Positions 63,401 through 64,000 of a DNA stretch of 64,000 nucleotides are shown piece by piece; position 1 is the stretch's first letter; the number at the start of each line of letters is the position of its first letter. A program made the translations under genes and the position numbers. The stretch lies in contig NC_012874.2 of assembly GCF_000003195.3 (NCBI RefSeq), forward strand, positions 1,581,001 through 1,645,000, written 5' to 3'. Below the pieces are notes generated by a model. The model was not told the DNA's origin. It did not search any database and saw only the letters and a program-made list of their open reading frames with translations. The DNA comes from Sorghum bicolor (Eukaryota; Streptophyta; Magnoliopsida; Poales; Poaceae).

Positions 63401-64000
63401 ACCTGTTGTTCACCAGAAATTCATGTAGGTATTAACACAAAAAGGGCTGAACAGATAAAAGTTTCATAACAATGTCGTAAACAAACAGCTGTAATATAAG
63501 ACGTAGCTAAATCTTGCATGCTAATATATATGCAGCTCAAAATTAGCAGTATGCGATGAGAAATGACCCAGCAAACAACTTAAGTCTCTATTTTGATTCT
63601 TTTTTTTAGTGTTTTTACTTTTATCTGTCTAGATAATCTCAACTTTGTTCAGTCAAAAAATAATAATCTCAACTTTGTAGATCCTTTATTTATTTGATAT
63701 ATGATAGTGAAATCTGGCTACATTTCACTTGGAAACAAAAATATTTGAAGTTGTAGGTATGGTCACAATTTTTCCTATATATCTGGATTTACATACAGGA
63801 ATAAAGGTTCAAAACTAATGGTAGAAATTATGACAAGCAGCCAAGCAGGGGATGGAATGGGAAGGAAACCTTGCGGAAGAACTCGTCGAGGGCGTCCTCT
63901 GCTTCGAAGGCGACGTCGCGCGTCTGACGCACCCACACACAGGTCAACCGGTCGGCGCCGGTGCGGCGCCTGTGGTCGGCGTCGCGGAGGAAGGCCTGCA
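60413..64000 (-). CDS. CC-NB-ARC-LRR immune receptor, 5' end beyond window
   Basis: Minus-strand exons: >64000-63870, 63402-63185, 62636-60413, with GT-AG borders and matching phases. The first visible exon ends a coiled-coil (Rx_N) domain, with FEAEDALDEFFRK corresponding to the EDVID-type motif. Exon 2 continues the coil (GRLKKINSRLNQI). Exon 3 holds NB-ARC and LRRs: P-loop GESGVGKKTLS, RNBS-A FEIRVWYN, GLPL-like GYPLAIVVLAGLL, RNBS-D CFLYLAAFPKDTF with MWMAEGFI, then repeats such as LRVVDVRGLRIKELPNEIG and LNLQTLDIRDTEVEEI. Such receptors detect pathogen effectors and trigger cell death. Unusual: Lys where P-loops have Thr/Ser, no Asp-Asp in kinase-2 (KYLLIIIGISSK), and HRR in place of HD in the MHD region. 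The C-terminal tail is Gln/Glu-rich. The frame is intact. Confidence 0.9.

Overview
The window is nuclear DNA of a grass, most likely a panicoid such as Sorghum. The reasons are: GC-rich coding exons set in AT-rich intergenic DNA, short introns with GT-AG borders, and about 27 full or partial copies of Tourist-like MITEs whose ends read GGCCTTGTTTAG/CTAAACAAGGCC with 3-bp target duplications. Stowaway-like MITEs (CTCCCTCCGTCCC ends, TA duplications) and small CACTA elements are also present. The species call is inference; no marker gene fixes it. All exon borders below were built by reading splice sites and checking codon phase by hand.

Left part (1-16.4 kb): MITE-rich DNA, then a tandem lectin cluster. 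Two four-exon genes (5255-8932 and 13798-15488, both +) encode an N-terminal hydrophobic anchor, a low-complexity linker and one C-terminal jacalin domain. A broken jacalin fragment (10449-10790) and a 5' LTR of a retrotransposon (11261-12101) lie between them. The two intact copies share about 250 bp of promoter. A tau-class glutathione S-transferase first exon without its second exon follows (15898-16338).

Middle (17.7-30 kb): on the minus strand, a decayed F-box/FBD gene (17743-19933) with a frameshift and a MITE end at the edge of exon 1, then an eight-exon CCCH zinc finger/RRM RNA-binding protein gene (25583-29657), the best-preserved gene here (647 aa). From 30 to 44.5 kb I see no gene: this stretch holds many MITEs, a decayed threefold direct repeat, two near-perfect fold-back palindromes (39419-39626, 39967-40152) and a 164-bp (AT)n tract.

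Right part (44.5-64 kb): two tandem apyrase (GDA1/CD39) genes with identical nine-exon structure (44573-48648 and 52716-55357, +). Copy 1 looks intact. Copy 2 has Asn in place of the first apyrase-motif Asp and a C-terminal frameshift. Two CACTA elements with matching 3-bp target duplications sit after the two copies. The window ends in a CC-NB-ARC-LRR immune receptor gene on the minus strand (60413 to beyond 64000) with unusual P-loop, kinase-2 and MHD motifs.

The genes do not form a pathway. Lectin, GST, apyrase and NLR families are all common in stress and defence responses, and the pattern is one of local tandem duplication followed by decay, with transposons in introns and between copies.
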